Part shown: in pieces, positions 42,831 to 51,714 of the stretch
Layout: each line of letters starts with the position of its first letter
Position numbering within the stretch: position 1 is the first letter of the stretch
NCBI RefSeq assembly: GCF_037126265.1
Contig: NZ_JAYLLN010000013.1
Coordinates: 12,537 to 76,536 of the forward strand
DNA: 64,000 nt
Source of the DNA: Sphingobacterium tenebrionis
GTDB lineage: Bacteria; Bacteroidota; Bacteroidia; Sphingobacteriales; Sphingobacteriaceae
Direction of reading: 5' to 3'
Notes under the pieces: generated by a model
The model's input: the letters and a program-made list of their open reading frames with translations, nothing else
Database searches by the model: none
Told to the model about the DNA's origin: nothing
Translations under genes and position numbers: made by a program

Positions 42831-43460
42831 TTATTGGGTCGTCATCGGACGCGAACGTTCGTATTCACGCAAAATGTTCTCTATTTCATAATCCTCTGTA
42901 GGATCATAGGTGCTTTTTAAGTTGTGACCGAAGATTTTAGCCACCCCTTGGTATAAAAACGCAGAAATATTACCCTTCATATCCTTCACAAGTTCATAAC
43001 TCGTACTTCCTGTTTGTCTTTCAATCAGTTTAATGAGGATCTTTCCTTGGGAAACACTCAGGTTTTTCACTTCAGAAGTGATCTTCTTCTTGATTTCCTT
43101 TTCACATTCCTTGATCAATCTTTTTTCCTCACGATTGGAATTCGCCATTGCCAGATCACGATCCAATTGCTCATATCTCCTCTGCGCATAAATGGCATAA
43201 GGTAATACCCGAATAACATTACGTTTTAGACGTAAATATTTTTGTCTTTCTTCTTCCGTTTTAAATCTCCTGACCGCTACGATAACAATTTCTTCAATGG
43301 GAAACCATGGAACGACTTCTCCATTCTCCAATTTATCGGTGGCATACTTTTCCACTACGGGCGGTTTACCTCCTCCATACTGGGGCATAATCAAGGTTTG
43401 TGCTTGACCCCAGAAAGGGAAAAACAACCCGATTAAACATATCCCTAACCACTTTTTCAT
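42831..43460 (-). CDS. DUF4294 domain protein, exported
   Basis: A 209-residue protein with a signal peptide (GICLIGLFFPFWGQAQ). The core ILIKLIERQTGSTSYELVKD together with RNVIRVLPYAIYAQRRYEQL is characteristic of DUF4294, a Bacteroidota-specific family of unknown function. A charged helical middle part (EKRLIKECEKEIKKK) may form a coiled coil. First gene of a likely DUF4294-gpx-bshB1 unit; divergent from the Rel/SpoT gene. Confidence 0.83.
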   Translation of the reverse strand: MKKWLGICLIGLFFPFWGQAQTLIMPQYGGGKPPVVEKYATDKLENGEVVPWFPIEEIVIVAVRRFKTEEERQKYLRLKRNVIRVLPYAIYAQRRYEQLDRDLAMANSNREEKRLIKECEKEIKKKITSEVKNLSVSQGKILIKLIERQTGSTSYELVKDMKGNISAFLYQGVAKIFGHNLKSTYDPTEDYEIENILREYERSRPMTTQ

Positions 43461-43613
43461 CCTTTTCGCTATTCTAAATAATTATGCCTGAAACCTAAAT
43501 TATCATTTTTTTTGCGTATATTTATACGTTAAACGCTATACAAAAATACATAGTTTTTTGACCACTAAATATAATAAAAATTTTAAATATTATTTTATTA
43601 CTCAGGAAGTTTT

Positions 43614-45818
43614 ATGGAAGAATACGTGATTGATATTGAGGCAGAAAATAAGGAAATCCGTAAAAGATACCGCGCATTATTACGAGCTTGTAAACCGACC
43701 TTGCAGAAAGGCGACAAGCAACAGATCCGAAATGCTTTCGATCTTGCATTGGAAAGCCATAAGGACATGCGCCGAAAATCTGGAGAGCCCTATATCTATC
43801 ATCCCATAGCGGTAGCACAAATTGCTGCCGAAGAAATAGGTTTAGGAACAACTTCCATTGTCTGTGCCCTCCTACATGATGTGGTGGAAGACACCAGTGT
43901 CACTTTACAGGATATTGAAGAACAGTTTGGTAAAAAGGTGGTTCGTATTATCGATGGACTGACCAAGATCTCTGGGATCTTTGATCCAAATAGCTCCATG
44001 CAGGCGGAGAATTTCCGTAAGATGTTGTTGACTCTTGCGGATGATGTCCGTGTGATCTTGATCAAACTGGCCGATAGACTTCACAACATGCGGACCATGG
44101 AGTTCATGGCACGCCATAAACAGTTGAAGATCGCATCAGAAACCAGTTACCTGTATGCCCCTCTGGCCCATCGCTTAGGTTTATACGCGATAAAATCCGA
44201 ATTGGAAGATCTTTCCATGAAGTATACCGATCCGGATACTTATAAATTCATCGCCAAGAAACTGAACGAGAAAAAGGCCGAAAGGGAGAAGTTTATTGCC
44301 GACTTTATTGGTCCTATTAAAGAGATTCTAGGAGAAGAGGGAATTACGGCTTCGGTTTTCGGAAGACCTAAATCCATCCATTCCATCTGGAACAAAATGC
44401 GTAAAAAATCCATCCCTTTTGAAGAGGTTTATGATCTTTTTGCGATCCGGATCATCATAGATACGGTGGATGAGAAGGAAAAAACAGAATGTTGGAAGGT
44501 ATATTCCATCGTAACTGACCTTTATCGCCCAAATCCAGATCGTTTGAGAGATTGGGTTTCCTCTCCAAAAGCCAATGGCTATGAATCATTACATACAACC
44601 GTAATGGGCCCAAGAGGTCAATGGGTGGAAGTACAGATCCGTACAAAACGCATGAACGAAATTGCGGAAAAAGGTTTTGCAGCACATTGGAAGTACAAAG
44701 AGTCTAATTCGGATAATGGATTAGATCTATGGATACAGAAGATCAGGGATATTTTGAGTAATCCTGAGCAGAATGCCATGGACTTTGTGGATGACTTCAA
44801 GATGAACCTGTTCTCGGACGAGATTTTCATCTTCACGCCAAAAGGTACGTTGATCCAATTACCAAACGGTGCCACTGCACTTGATTTTGCTTTTGAGATC
44901 CATACGGATATTGGGGCCACTTGTATCGGCGCGAAGGTCAATCATAAATTGGTGCCTTTAAGCCATGAGCTCCAGAATGGTGATCAGGTGGAGATCATCA
45001 CCTCCAGCAAACAGACTCCAAAAGAGGATTGGTTGAATTTCGTGGTGACGGCGAAAGCTAAGTCCAAGATCAAATCATCCTTAAAAGAAGAAAAAAGAAG
45101 GGTTGCTGAAGATGGTAAGGAGATTTTAGAGCGTAAGTTAAAGACCTTGAAAATCACTTACAATACGGACAACATCAATAAGATTGCGAATTATTTTAAA
45201 TTCCCAAGCTCGCAGGAATTATTCTACAATGTGGCCAAGGGAAGTATTGATATCAAAAATCTTCGGGAATTTGTTGCCGCTGAACGTTCGGAGGATGCTA
45301 ACCAGAATCAGTTCCAAACGCATATCAATGGGTTGGTAGAGAAGATCAATAAGAAAGATGATACCATCTTGATTGGAGATGATTTCCAAAAAGTGGATTA
45401 TACCTTGGCGCCTTGTTGTAACCCAATTCCTGGGGATGATATTTTTGGATTCTTAACAGTGAATGATGGTATAAAAATCCACCGTACAAGCTGTCCGAAT
45501 GCATCCAAATTAATGGCTAACTATGGATATCGCATCCTAAAAGCCAGATGGGCATCCATGCAAAACAGACCTTCCTTCTTGACCGGTTTAAAAATTGTGG
45601 GTATTGATGATGTAGGTTTAGTGAATAAGATAACAACGGTCATTTCACATGATTTTAATGTGAATATCCGTTCCTTATCCATTTCCAGTAACGAAGGGAT
45701 TTTTGAGGGAGATATCATGGTTTTTGTGAATGATACGCAACAATTGGACAACCTCATCAAAAATTTAAAACAGATATCGGGCATCACAGGAGTTACCCGT
45801 TACGAATCAGAGAATTAA
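43614..45818 (+). CDS. Bifunctional (p)ppGpp synthetase/hydrolase, Rel/SpoT (RSH) family
   Basis: Makes and breaks the stringent-response alarmone. The hydrolase HD domain keeps HDVVEDT (88-94) and LADRLHNMRTM, so hydrolysis is probably active. The synthetase domain has GRPKSIHSIWNKMRKKS (about 250-266) and the substrate motif YESLHTTVMGP. TGS (about 390-450) and C-terminal ACT domains (about 660-734) follow. The 734-residue length is that of full RSH enzymes. CAGGAAG lies 5-11 bases before the ATG. Confidence 0.96.
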   Translation: MEEYVIDIEAENKEIRKRYRALLRACKPTLQKGDKQQIRNAFDLALESHKDMRRKSGEPYIYHPIAVAQIAAEEIGLGTTSIVCALLHDVVEDTSVTLQDIEEQFGKKVVRIIDGLTKISGIFDPNSSMQAENFRKMLLTLADDVRVILIKLADRLHNMRTMEFMARHKQLKIASETSYLYAPLAHRLGLYAIKSELEDLSMKYTDPDTYKFIAKKLNEKKAEREKFIADFIGPIKEILGEEGITASVFGRPKSIHSIWNKMRKKSIPFEEVYDLFAIRIIIDTVDEKEKTECWKVYSIVTDLYRPNPDRLRDWVSSPKANGYESLHTTVMGPRGQWVEVQIRTKRMNEIAEKGFAAHWKYKESNSDNGLDLWIQKIRDILSNPEQNAMDFVDDFKMNLFSDEIFIFTPKGTLIQLPNGATALDFAFEIHTDIGATCIGAKVNHKLVPLSHELQNGDQVEIITSSKQTPKEDWLNFVVTAKAKSKIKSSLKEEKRRVAEDGKEILERKLKTLKITYNTDNINKIANYFKFPSSQELFYNVAKGSIDIKNLREFVAAERSEDANQNQFQTHINGLVEKINKKDDTILIGDDFQKVDYTLAPCCNPIPGDDIFGFLTVNDGIKIHRTSCPNASKLMANYGYRILKARWASMQNRPSFLTGLKIVGIDDVGLVNKITTVISHDFNVNIRSLSISSNEGIFEGDIMVFVNDTQQLDNLIKNLKQISGITGVTRYESEN

Positions 45819-45869
45819 AGACTTACAAGCGTCTGACAGAATTAAATAGTGAATACCATACAAAAGTGG

Positions 45870-45877
45870 TAAATTTG
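45870..45877 (+). promoter_or_regulatory. Candidate -7 element of the Fur-family gene
   Basis: TAAATTTG matches TAnnTTTG and lies 23 bases before the ATG at 45901. There is no clear -33 box. Confidence 0.35.
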
Positions 45878-45900
45878 AACCTTTAACGTTAAGGAATCAT

Positions 45901-46395
45901 ATGAGACAGGGCGAAAATTACGAAACTGTTAAAAAGATTTTTGAGGCATACCTTGAAAACAAGAACTTAAGAAAAACACCAGAGCGCTACGCTATCCTGG
46001 AAGAGATCTACTCACGTTCAGACCATTTTGATGTGGAATCCTTATATATCCACATGAAGAATAAGAAATACCGCGTGAGCCGCGCCACAGTTTACAATAC
46101 CTTGGAGCTGTTAGTATCCTGCGATTTGGTTACCAAACACCAGTTTGGCCGTAACATGGCCCAATTTGAAAAATCCTATGGCTACAAGCAGCATGACCAC
46201 GTTATCTGCATTGAATGCAATAAGGTGGTGGAATTTTGTGACCCTAGGATCCATCAGATCCAATCCATGATCGGTGACCTGTTGAATTTTGATATTAAAC
46301 ACCACTCTCTCAACCTTTATGGCATCTGTGCGGATTGTCGCAAGAGTAAAGGAACGAATGAAACGACCTTAAAGGAGGAAGTAATTTCAAATTAA
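45901..46395 (+). CDS. Fur family transcriptional regulator
   Basis: Metal-dependent repressor of 164 residues. The winged helix (RKTPERYAILEEIY, RVSRATVYNTLELLVSCDLV) is at about 25-80. The HDHVICIECNKVVEFCDP segment and ICADCRKSK supply the two C-x2-C pairs of the structural zinc site. Which metal or peroxide it senses (Fur, PerR or Zur type) cannot be decided here. It lies 82 bp after the RSH gene, probably with its own promoter, and ends at a hairpin before purA. Confidence 0.92.
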   Translation: MRQGENYETVKKIFEAYLENKNLRKTPERYAILEEIYSRSDHFDVESLYIHMKNKKYRVSRATVYNTLELLVSCDLVTKHQFGRNMAQFEKSYGYKQHDHVICIECNKVVEFCDPRIHQIQSMIGDLLNFDIKHHSLNLYGICADCRKSKGTNETTLKEEVISN

Positions 46396-46425
46396 TTTAA
46401 CATAGAAAGATATAATATATACCTT

Positions 46426-46468
46426 TGTTCGGCAAAAGGCTAGTAAACTCACTTCCTTCTGCCGAACA
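46426..46468 (+). terminator. Terminator of the Fur-family gene
   Basis: Arms 46426-46439 and 46455-46468 (TGTTCGGCA core against TGCCGAACA) pair with one mismatch and are followed by TTTATTTTTTT. Confidence 0.78.
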
Positions 46469-46522
46469 TTTATTTTTTTCGTGTATCAAACAAATATTTA
46501 AACAATAAATTCAATAATAACT

Positions 46523-47794
46523 ATGCAAGTTGATGTGCTTTTGGGTTTGCAGTGGGGTGATGAAGGAAAAGGAAAGATCGTAGATGTTTTTTGTCCTAAA
46601 TACGATTTAATTGCTCGCTTCCAAGGTGGGCCAAATGCAGGACATACCTTAGAATTCGACAACAAAAAATTCGTACTGAACACCATTCCATCCGGAATCT
46701 TCAATGAAGGCACACTTAACCTTATAGGTAATGGTGTGGTTATCGACCCAATAATCCTTAAAAGAGAGTTAGACAACTTAAAGGCCGCTGGATTCGATCC
46801 TGTTGGAAAAGGAAATTTAGTGTTGGCCCGTAAGGCACACTTGATCCTTCCGACCCATCAATTATTGGATGCTGCTTCTGAATCCAATATGGGAGCAGGT
46901 AAAATTGGATCTACCTTAAAAGGTATTGGTCCAACCTATATGGATAAAACAGGAAGAAACGGATTGCGCGTAGGTGATACTACCCTATCTGACTTCCAAG
47001 AACGTTATGAAAAACTAAAACAAAAACACCTATCCATGCTTTCTCATTACGGTGAAATCCCTGATTTCTCTGAAAAAGAAAAAGCATTCTTAGATGCTAT
47101 TGAATTTATAAAGTCTATTCCGCACGTTGACTCAGAACATTTGGTAAACCAATATCTGAAAGATGGTAAACGCGTATTGGCAGAAGGCGCACAAGGAACA
47201 TTATTGGATGTGGATTTCGGATCTTATCCTTTCGTAACTTCTTCGAATACCACTACCGCTGGTGCATGTACCGGATTAGGTATTGCTCCCAACAAAATTG
47301 GTGAAGTGTATGGTATCTTTAAAGCCTATGCAACACGTGTAGGTGGTGGTCCATTTCCAACGGAATTGGATGATGAAACCGGTGAACAATTACGTCAGTT
47401 AGGACATGAGTTCGGTGCAACAACAGGCCGTGCTCGTCGTACAGGTTGGATCGATATTCCTGCGTTAAAATATGCGATCATGATCAATGGAGTAACCCAA
47501 TTAATCATGATGAAAGCGGATGTATTGGATTCTTTTGATACTATTTACGCTTGTACGCATTATAATTACCTAGGAGAAAAGATTGATTATATGCCATACG
47601 AGATCATCACCAACAAGCCAGAGCCAATCTATACGGCTATCGAGGGTTGGAAACAAGATCTTACAGGTATCCAAAGCAAAGGAGAAATCCCAACGGCATT
47701 GGAAAATTACATTGCTTTTCTTGAAAAGGAACTGAATGTGCCGATCAAATATCTTTCAGTAGGTCCTGACCGTAAGCAAACGATCGAATTATAA
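46523..47794 (+). CDS. purA: Adenylosuccinate synthase
   Basis: GTP-dependent joining of IMP and aspartate, the first AMP-specific step. The N-terminal P-loop is GLQWGDEGKGKIVD (8-21). GPTYMDKTGRNGLRVGD and TTTGRARRTGWID are the IMP- and substrate-binding loops. The 423-residue length is normal. pabB follows after 5 bp, so the two are probably co-transcribed. Confidence 0.97.
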   Translation: MQVDVLLGLQWGDEGKGKIVDVFCPKYDLIARFQGGPNAGHTLEFDNKKFVLNTIPSGIFNEGTLNLIGNGVVIDPIILKRELDNLKAAGFDPVGKGNLVLARKAHLILPTHQLLDAASESNMGAGKIGSTLKGIGPTYMDKTGRNGLRVGDTTLSDFQERYEKLKQKHLSMLSHYGEIPDFSEKEKAFLDAIEFIKSIPHVDSEHLVNQYLKDGKRVLAEGAQGTLLDVDFGSYPFVTSSNTTTAGACTGLGIAPNKIGEVYGIFKAYATRVGGGPFPTELDDETGEQLRQLGHEFGATTGRARRTGWIDIPALKYAIMINGVTQLIMMKADVLDSFDTIYACTHYNYLGEKIDYMPYEIITNKPEPIYTAIEGWKQDLTGIQSKGEIPTALENYIAFLEKELNVPIKYLSVGPDRKQTIEL

Positions 47795-47799
47795 GAAAC

Positions 47800-49086
47800 A
47801 TGGCAACAGCCAGCTTTCATATTGATCCAGCATCTTTCTTACATCAAGCTTTAAACTGGTCAAAAGGCTTTGAAGTAGTTTGTTTATTTCAATCAAACGA
47901 ATTTCAGAACCAATATTCAGAAATACAAAGCTTGTTAGCGATTGGAGCCAAGGATGAATTGACAGCCAATGTAGGTCGTGCTTTTTCAGAAATAGAAGAA
48001 TTTAAATCCCGTTATCCGCATCAGTGGATACCGGGATTTCTTTCTTACGATCTGAAAAACGAATTGGAGGATATTTCCACCAATCATCCAAACCCATTAC
48101 AATTTCCAGACGCCTATTTTTTTATTCCTGAACTGCTGATCAAGTTTTCCAATGATCAGGTTGAAATTGAATGTGAAGGAAGTCCTGAAGCAATTTTCGA
48201 AACCATTCAAAGTTTTAAAATTCCGGATAATAGTAATAGTTATACCGGACATCTTCGCGCCAGAATGAGCAAAGAAGCGTATTTCCACGCTTTTGAGCAG
48301 ATGATTTCCCACATAAAACGCGGAGATATCTACGAAGCAAATCTGTGTCAGGAATTTTATGATGATGCGGCAGCACTTAATAATTTAGAGGATCTGTATG
48401 AGCGTCTGAATGAAATTTCACCTACCCCCTTTTCCTGTTTCTTTAAGTGGAAGAATAAATATATCCTAAGCGCATCTCCTGAACGTTTTCTGGCAAAACG
48501 AGGTTCGACGGTTATTTCACAACCTATCAAGGGAACTGCAGCGCGCGGTAAAACGGAAGAAGAAGATGAGATCCTTCGGCATAATCTGGCAAACAATCCA
48601 AAAGAGATTTCAGAGAATGTCATGATCGTCGATCTGGTAAGAAATGATCTGACAAGAACTGCGATTCCAGGTACGGTAGAAGTTACGGAGAAACTGGGCG
48701 TCTACACCTTTAAGCATGTCCATCAGATGATCTCCACCATTTCGTGCCAGGTAGATAGCCGTGTAAAAGCCACCGATCTAATCAAAAACACCTTTCCTGC
48801 AGGATCCATGACCGGAGCTCCAAAACTATCGGCCATGAAATTATGCGATCGTTATGAGCATTCGCGCAGAGGAATCTATTCCGGCGCTATCGGTTATTTT
48901 GGACCCAATGGGGATTTCGATTTTAATGTAGTCATTCGTACGCTTCTTTATAATGCCGATAATCAATTCCTATCCTTTCATACTGGCAGTGCCATTACCA
49001 TTGATGCAACTGCTGAACATGAATATGCCGAATGCCTAACCAAAGCCAGTGCCATTCTTCGCGCATTGGACAGTTTCATTAAATAA
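47800..49086 (+). CDS. pabB: Aminodeoxychorismate synthase component I
   Basis: Converts chorismate and ammonia to 4-amino-4-deoxychorismate for folate. The motif PIKGTAARG with Lys244 marks PabB; anthranilate synthases usually have PIAGT. Chorismate-binding segments SPERFLAK, DLVRNDLTRTA and FPAGSMTGAPK are present. At 428 residues it has a single chorismate-binding domain and no fused lyase or amidotransferase. Partner pabA and pabC are not in the window. Confidence 0.92.
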   Translation: MATASFHIDPASFLHQALNWSKGFEVVCLFQSNEFQNQYSEIQSLLAIGAKDELTANVGRAFSEIEEFKSRYPHQWIPGFLSYDLKNELEDISTNHPNPLQFPDAYFFIPELLIKFSNDQVEIECEGSPEAIFETIQSFKIPDNSNSYTGHLRARMSKEAYFHAFEQMISHIKRGDIYEANLCQEFYDDAAALNNLEDLYERLNEISPTPFSCFFKWKNKYILSASPERFLAKRGSTVISQPIKGTAARGKTEEEDEILRHNLANNPKEISENVMIVDLVRNDLTRTAIPGTVEVTEKLGVYTFKHVHQMISTISCQVDSRVKATDLIKNTFPAGSMTGAPKLSAMKLCDRYEHSRRGIYSGAIGYFGPNGDFDFNVVIRTLLYNADNQFLSFHTGSAITIDATAEHEYAECLTKASAILRALDSFIK

Positions 49087-49153
49087 ATTCATCACGTTTT
49101 CAACGTTTTGTAATTATTTTAATAATAAAACACCTAAATCATTAACATTTTAC

Positions 49154-49161
49154 TATTTTTG
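49154..49161 (+). promoter_or_regulatory. Candidate -7 element of asnA
   Basis: TATTTTTG matches TAnnTTTG and lies 65 bases before the ATG at 49227. There is no convincing -33 box. Confidence 0.4.
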
Positions 49162-49226
49162 CTTACGATTATAATTGCTGGTCATCATCTATTAGCTGGC
49201 ACTATGTTTATTAGTTGAAATTTTTA

Positions 49227-50231
49227 ATGGGAAGACATATTTTAAAAAGAGAACAAGCCATTACGTTTGTTAAGGAAACATTTGCAACTGGATTAAAAAA
49301 GGTGTTGAACCTTACGCCGGTTTCTTCACCTATTGTGGTATTGGATGGAACTGGTATCAACGATGACCTGAATGGCATTGAAAGACCCGTATCCTTTCCC
49401 ATCAAATCGTTGGATGACCAACGCGCTGTTGTGGTCCATTCCCTAGCCAAATGGAAAAGGATCCGATTAAAGGAATTGGAGATGGAACCAGGTGAAGGTA
49501 TTCTTACCGATATGCGTGCGTTAAGACCAGATGAGGATTATTCGCCGATCCATTCTATTTATGTAGATCAATGGGATTGGGAATGTTGCATTACGCCAGA
49601 TCACCGGAACCTACCCTTCTTAAAGAAAACGGTAGAAGATATTTATTCGGTCATCTATTCCACCGAGCAAGCTGTTTCGGCACAATACCCACATATAGAA
49701 GCCGTATTGCCAGAAAACATACATTTCATTTCTTCCGAAGAGCTGTTATTGACCTCCCCGGATCTTACACCGAAGGAAAGGGAAAATGCCATTGCAAAAG
49801 AATACGGTGCTGTATTTTTATATGGAATCGGGGGCAACCTGTCCAATGGCTATCCGCATGATGGCCGCGCAGCAGATTACGACGATTGGAGCACCGGAAA
49901 TGAAAGAGGATATAAAGGATTGAACGGCGATATTCTGGTATGGAATCCGGTTTTAGGAACTGCCTTTGAACTTTCATCCATGGGTATTCGGGTGGATAAA
50001 AAAGCTCTGATCACCCAATTGGAAATCAGGAACAGTATGGACAGGCAACAGTTAACCTTTCATCAGATGTTATTGAACGACCTCCTTCCTGAATCCATTG
50101 GAGGTGGTATCGGCCAATCAAGAATCTGTATGTTCATGCTGAAACTGAAACATATCGGCGAGGTACAGGTGAGTATCTGGGATCCAAAACGAAAAGAATC
50201 CCTATTGGAACAAGGCGTAGAACTCTTATAA
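49227..50231 (+). CDS. asnA: Aspartate--ammonia ligase
   Basis: ATP-dependent synthesis of asparagine from aspartate and ammonium. The class II aaRS-like fold is recognisable by LNLTPVSSPIVVLDGTGIND, EDYSPIHSIYVDQWDWE and IGGGIGQSRICMFML. The ATG at 49227 gives 334 residues, the family's usual length; a TTG at 49215 would add four. Single gene with a 140-bp upstream region. Confidence 0.96.
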   Translation: MGRHILKREQAITFVKETFATGLKKVLNLTPVSSPIVVLDGTGINDDLNGIERPVSFPIKSLDDQRAVVVHSLAKWKRIRLKELEMEPGEGILTDMRALRPDEDYSPIHSIYVDQWDWECCITPDHRNLPFLKKTVEDIYSVIYSTEQAVSAQYPHIEAVLPENIHFISSEELLLTSPDLTPKERENAIAKEYGAVFLYGIGGNLSNGYPHDGRAADYDDWSTGNERGYKGLNGDILVWNPVLGTAFELSSMGIRVDKKALITQLEIRNSMDRQQLTFHQMLLNDLLPESIGGGIGQSRICMFMLKLKHIGEVQVSIWDPKRKESLLEQGVELL

Positions 50232-50273
50232 AACATCCACACTATTATATATTCTATTATTCAATAAAACATG

Positions 50274-50324
50274 CAAAAATACTGCTAACATTTTTAGTAA
50301 ATAAAAATATTAGTAGTATTTTTG
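50274..50324. promoter_or_regulatory. AT-rich inverted repeat with candidate operator, upstream of exonuclease/GIY-YIG gene
   Basis: Arms 50274-50288 (CAAAAATACTGCTAA) and 50310-50324 (TTAGTAGTATTTTTG) are inverted copies with one mismatch. Nested inside are GCTAACATTTTTAGTA (50284-50299) and ATTTTTA/TAAAAAT. The right end TATTTTTG (50317-50324) could be the -7 element, ending 4 bases before the ATG at 50329. The 16-mer recurs at 62192-62207 with one change. It could also act as a weak terminator for asnA. Confidence 0.65.
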
Positions 50325-50328
50325 TTTT

Positions 50329-51699
50329 ATGAGGGAATCACACTTTGCCATAGTCGATATTGAGACAACGGGATCATACGCCGCTGCCAACCAGATTACG
50401 GAAATTGCCATATTCATATTCGATGGCAAAAAAATCATCGATGAGTATGTTACTTTGATCAACCCCATGTCCCCCATCCCCTTCCATATCCAGACCCTCA
50501 CGGGCATTACCGATGAAATGGTTCAGGATGCGCCCACCTTTAAGGATGTCGCTGAAAACATCTACCAAATGCTTCGAGGAAGGATCTTTGTTGCCCATAA
50601 TGTTCATTTTGACTATTCCTTCATCCTTGCTGGCCTAAAAAATGAAGGCTATGATTGGAAAGCGCAACGCCTTTGCACCGTAAGACTTGCCCGAAAAATA
50701 TTTCCAGGCTTCCCTTCCTATAGCCTTGGTAAGATCTGCCAATCCTTAAACATACCTTTATCCGATCGCCACAGGGCATTTGGAGATGCAAAAGCAACCG
50801 TGGAGCTCTTTCGCCAAATTTATGAAAGGGATGAGGAACAGTACATCGCCAAAGCAGTTTCAGCAAAAGCGAAGGAACAGCGATTGCCAACACATATCCC
50901 ATCAGAACTTTTCGAAAGCCTTCCATCAAGCACTGGAATCTACATTTTTCGAAATTCAAGTTCCAAGATTATCTACGTTGGCAAGGCCGTAAACATCAAA
51001 AAAAGGGTTATTTCCCATTTCAGTGGCAATAATCAAGGCGAACGGCGGCAGAAGTTCATCAATGAAATTGCCGACATTGAATTTCAGGAATCAGGCACGG
51101 AATTGATGGCCTTGATGATGGAATGTAACCTGATCAAAAAACATTGGCCGATCTATAACCGGGCCCTCAAAAAATATGAACCTAAATTCGGGCTTTTAAG
51201 CTATGAGGACCAGAATGGATACCTACGCTTATCGATCTGTCAAATCCGTAAAGGGGTCTATCCGGTCTATTATTTTAATACCGTCCATGAGTCTACCCAA
51301 TTTTTGATGAAACTCATTGATACCTATAACTTGGATTATCGTTTATGTTCCTTTTTTGACAATGGAAAACAACCGAAGGAACGGGTGGAACCTGTGCTGA
51401 AGGAAAATCTTCCTGATGTGGAATCCTATAATGAACGTATGAACAATGCGCTGAACCATCTGGATCAGTTTAAAAGAAGCTTCTTAATTGTCGATAAAGG
51501 CAGGAACAGGGAAGAGAAAAGTTATGTGTATTTTAAAGATAACAAGGTGCACGCTGTTGGTTTTGTGGCCAACGATTTGGAAATAAGCAATATTGAGGAT
51601 GTCATCGTTCAAGAAAACTTGGTTCACAGCAATTATTATATGAATAATCTTGCCGATAGTTATGCCTTAAGATATCCCAACCTGGTTTTAACTATCTAA
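50329..51699 (+). CDS. DEDDh exonuclease fused to GIY-YIG nuclease domain
   Basis: A 456-residue protein combining a DnaQ-like 3'-5' exonuclease and a UvrC-N/Cho-like endonuclease. Exonuclease residues: D10 and E12 (VDIETTG), D95 (HNVHFDYSF), H148 and D153 (HRAFGDAKAT). The GIY-YIG domain starts at about 200: GIY (203-205), YVG (216-218), Arg226 and a Glu in LMALMMECNLIKKHWPIYN. The remaining 180 residues are unassigned. Such fusions are thought to act in DNA repair. It converges on dinB with 15 bp between stops, and its upstream region has an unusual palindrome. Confidence 0.9.
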   Translation: MRESHFAIVDIETTGSYAAANQITEIAIFIFDGKKIIDEYVTLINPMSPIPFHIQTLTGITDEMVQDAPTFKDVAENIYQMLRGRIFVAHNVHFDYSFILAGLKNEGYDWKAQRLCTVRLARKIFPGFPSYSLGKICQSLNIPLSDRHRAFGDAKATVELFRQIYERDEEQYIAKAVSAKAKEQRLPTHIPSELFESLPSSTGIYIFRNSSSKIIYVGKAVNIKKRVISHFSGNNQGERRQKFINEIADIEFQESGTELMALMMECNLIKKHWPIYNRALKKYEPKFGLLSYEDQNGYLRLSICQIRKGVYPVYYFNTVHESTQFLMKLIDTYNLDYRLCSFFDNGKQPKERVEPVLKENLPDVESYNERMNNALNHLDQFKRSFLIVDKGRNREEKSYVYFKDNKVHAVGFVANDLEISNIEDVIVQENLVHSNYYMNNLADSYALRYPNLVLTI

Positions 51700-51714
51700 T
51701 ACACCAAGCAGTAT

